Shown here: positions 5,594 to 7,344 of the stretch, one piece after another
How positions within the stretch are numbered: the stretch's first letter is position 1
How the letters are laid out: each line of letters begins with the position of its first letter
Assembly: GCA_043804035.1 (NCBI GenBank)
Contig: JAZDJJ010000053.1
Location: forward strand, 1 to 7,344
Direction: 5' to 3'
DNA length: 7,344 nt
Source of the DNA: JAZDJJ01 sp043804035
GTDB taxonomy: Bacteria; Bacteroidota; Bacteroidia; Palsa-948
The notes under the pieces: model-generated
The model's database searches: none
What the model saw: the letters and a program-made list of their open reading frames with translations, nothing else
Told to the model about the DNA's origin: nothing
Program-made: the position numbers and the translations under genes

Positions 5594-6898
5594 ATGACTT
5601 ACCGCCAAACGATTGATTATCTCTATAACTGCCTGCCGATGTTCCACCGCATTGGTCCTGCCGCGTATAAAAAAGATTTAAAGAATACTATATTGCTTGA
5701 TAAAATTCTTGGACATCCTCACAAAAAATTTAAAAGCATTCATATTGCCGGTACAAATGGAAAAGGATCTGTGTCGCATATTCTTGCTGCTATTTTGCAA
5801 TGCAGCGGTTACAAAACAGGACTTTATACTTCTCCGCATTTGAAGGATTTTAGAGAGCGGATCCGCATCAACGGTAAAATGATTCCGAAAAAATTTGTAA
5901 TTGATTTCGTACAGAAAAATAAAAAACATTTTGATAGAATAAATCTTTCCTTTTTTGAATGGACAGTCGGGCTTGCTTTTGATTTTTTTGCAAAACAAAA
6001 AGTGGATATTGCTGTAATTGAAACCGGACTTGGCGGACGATTGGACTCCACAAATATTATTACTCCGATTTTATCTATCATAACAAACATCAGTTATGAT
6101 CATGTAAATCTTTTAGGCGATACATTGGAAAAAATAGCAGAAGAAAAAGCAGGTATTATCAAAAAGAACGGAGTTACAATTGTAGGAGAAAAACAAAAAG
6201 AAGTTGCTCATGTTTTTATCAACAAAACAAAAGAATGTAATGCAAGATTGATTTTTGCAAATGACTTTGTTAATGTAAAAAATTCAAAACATATTTGGAA
6301 AAACAATAAATCTTTTTTTTACGGACAATCCTTTTTTAAGAATAAAAAAAAACCTTCCAACATAGTCGTATGTGAATTACCGGGAATTTATCAAAAAAAA
6401 AATATTGCAACTGTTCTCACTTCGGTTGAAGTGCTTAATGATATTTCGGATTTAAAAATTTCATCTGCTTCTGTCAGCAAAGGACTTGCAAATGTTTCTT
6501 CCATCACAAGAATAATGGGACGTTGGCAAGTTCTAAAAAAACATCCGCTTACAATTGCTGATATCGCACACAACGAAGCAGGAATCCGTGAAGTGCTGGA
6601 GCAAGTCAAAATAATTAAGTATAAAAATTTGCATATAGTTTTTGGAATAGTTAATGATAAAGATATAAACAGGATTTTGAAAATTCTCCCATCAAATGCA
6701 AAATATTATTTCTGTCAGGCAAATATTCCAAGAGCACTTCCGGCAGAAAAACTTTCCGCGGTGGCAAAACAGTACTCGCTCAAAGGACAAATAATTCCGA
6801 ATGTAAAAAACGCTTTGAAGGTTGCTTTGAAAAATGCATCCCGAAAAGATTTGATATTAGTAACAGGGAGCGCTTTTGTTGTTGCGGAGATATTGTAA
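5594..6898 (+). CDS. folC: Dihydrofolate synthase / folylpolyglutamate synthase
   Basis: FolC joins L-glutamate to dihydropteroate and then extends the gamma-glutamyl tail of folates, using ATP, in the cytoplasm. The 434-residue length is normal. Mur-ligase-type motifs are in place: the ATP-binding P-loop GTNGKGS at 53-59; YTSPHL at 78-83 followed by RERIRING; ETGLGGRLDSTN at 143-154; NISYDH at 165-170; LGDTLEKIAEEKAGIIK at 174-190, with the Lys expected to be carbamylated; GRWQ at 309-312; DIAHNEAG at 323-330, opening the C-terminal domain; and GSAFVVAEIL at the C-terminus. MTYRQTIDYLYNCLPMFHRIG is a typical Bacteroidota FolC beginning and fixes the start; AGAAGAG eight bases before the ATG is a weak ribosome-binding site. 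The gene stands alone, without folate genes beside it, inside a 27-bp inverted-repeat frame. Residues ~225-260 are Lys/Asn-rich and look poorly conserved. All key motifs are intact, so it should be functional. Confidence 0.96.
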   Translation: MTYRQTIDYLYNCLPMFHRIGPAAYKKDLKNTILLDKILGHPHKKFKSIHIAGTNGKGSVSHILAAILQCSGYKTGLYTSPHLKDFRERIRINGKMIPKKFVIDFVQKNKKHFDRINLSFFEWTVGLAFDFFAKQKVDIAVIETGLGGRLDSTNIITPILSIITNISYDHVNLLGDTLEKIAEEKAGIIKKNGVTIVGEKQKEVAHVFINKTKECNARLIFANDFVNVKNSKHIWKNNKSFFYGQSFFKNKKKPSNIVVCELPGIYQKKNIATVLTSVEVLNDISDLKISSASVSKGLANVSSITRIMGRWQVLKKHPLTIADIAHNEAGIREVLEQVKIIKYKNLHIVFGIVNDKDINRILKILPSNAKYYFCQANIPRALPAEKLSAVAKQYSLKGQIIPNVKNALKVALKNASRKDLILVTGSAFVVAEIL

Positions 6899-6918
6899 AA
6901 ATCAAACTTGGATTTTTT
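6897..6918 (+). terminator. Weak possible terminator after folC
   Basis: A 7-bp stem (AAAAATC at 6897-6903 with GATTTTT at 6911-6917, loop AAACTTG) ends in a T-run and begins within the folC stop codon. The stem is almost all A/T, so it would be weak. The hairpin array beginning 42 bases on could contribute to 3'-end formation or stability instead. Confidence 0.3.
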
Positions 6919-6933
6919 AGTAGAATATCTAAA

Positions 6934-6960
6934 AAACGTACATAAAATTTTAATTACACA
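6934..6960 (-). repeat. 27-bp inverted repeat flanking folC, right arm
   Basis: Starts AAACGTACATAAAATTTTAA and ends TTACACA. It is the perfect reverse complement of 5530-5556. Its outer end abuts the first base of the hairpin array with no gap. The segment framed by the two arms, arms included, is 1431 bp and contains only folC. Confidence 0.95.
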
Positions 6961-7344
6961 ATGACGAATTAATGAGGTGGCGGGTCAATCCCGCCATGAC
7001 AAACTAATGAGGTGGCGGGTCAATCCCGCCATGACAAACTAATGAGGTGGCGGGTCAATCCCGCCATGACAAACTAATGAGATGGCGGATCAAGTCCGCC
7101 ATGACAAACTAATGAGGTGGCTGGTCAATCCCGCCATGACGAACTAATGAGATGGCGTATCAAGTCCGCCATGACAAACTAATGAGATGGCGGGTCAATC
7201 CCGCCATGACGAACTGATGGGATGGCGGGTCAATCCCGCCATGACAAACTAATGAGGTGGCGGGTCAAATCCCGCCATGACGAACTGATGGGATGGCGGG
7301 TCAAAGCCCGCCATGACGAACTGATGGGATGGCGGGTCAATCCC
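6961..7344 (+). repeat. Tandem hairpin array, 11 units, continues past window
   Basis: Ten full units and one cut by the window edge. The first eight are 35 bp (starts 6961, 6996, 7031, 7066, 7101, 7136, 7171, 7206). Units nine and ten are 36 bp (7241, 7277) because of one extra loop base; the eleventh starts at 7313. Each has a linker like ATGACAAACTAATGAG, then a hairpin with arms (A/G)TGGCGGG and CCCGCCAT around a TCAAT-type loop. Unit 4 has GGCGGA with TCCGCC, a change on both sides that keeps pairing. Unit 5 (GGCTGG) and unit 6 (GGCGTA) each leave one mismatch. No spacers, no coding frame and no cas genes are seen. The role is unknown; candidates are a REP-like array or structured 3' RNA. 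Confidence 0.93.

Noticed and set aside
6961..7344. CRISPR array
   Set aside because: Units are directly tandem at 35-36 bp, with no unique spacers between repeats and no cas genes; the whole unit is repeated, including linker and hairpin.

Overview
The window looks like chromosome of a member of the Bacteroidota. Three things point there: a protein ending in a type IX secretion (T9SS) sorting domain, a Bacteroidota-style FolC, and a four-helix-bundle (23S rRNA IVP family) gene of the kind scattered through these genomes. The DNA is AT-rich, with weak Shine-Dalgarno sequences. No rRNA, tRNA, recognisable transposase, phage gene or CRISPR array is visible.

Layout, left to right. (1) Bases 1-3095 hold two tandem paralogues of a secreted SUMF1/FGE-sulfatase-fold protein. 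The first lacks its 5' end because of the window edge. Both are followed by an identical 71-bp tail. The gap between them is filled by CACAGAG-type direct and inverted repeats around a short, probably dead ORF that begins like a GxxExxY protein. (2) Bases 3091-3540 are a compact element: one IVP-family gene between imperfect inverted AT-rich repeats. Its right-hand repeat has become the start of the next gene. (3) Bases 3491-5161 encode a secreted protein with 14 short GGSY(D/N)G repeats, one Cys per repeat, and a C-terminal T9SS sorting domain. (4) Bases 5162-5593 are non-coding and repeat-rich: two hairpins, a 29-bp direct repeat, a tandem repeat split by a 19-bp palindrome, and the left arm of a 27-bp inverted repeat. 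(5) Bases 5594-6898 are folC, the only housekeeping gene. (6) Bases 6934-7344 hold the right arm of that inverted repeat, then at least 11 tandem 35-36-bp hairpin units running off the window. The two hairpins upstream of folC belong to the same family in the opposite orientation.

The genes do not form one pathway. The region reads as cell-surface or secreted accessory proteins, evolving by duplication, repeat expansion and insertion of small elements, beside a folate gene framed by inverted repeats. The points most worth following are: insertion of the IVP element that rebuilt a downstream signal peptide; the sharply localised C-terminal divergence between the SUMF1 paralogues, ending abruptly in identical DNA; and the symmetrical repeat frame around folC with its hairpin array showing a paired-base change.
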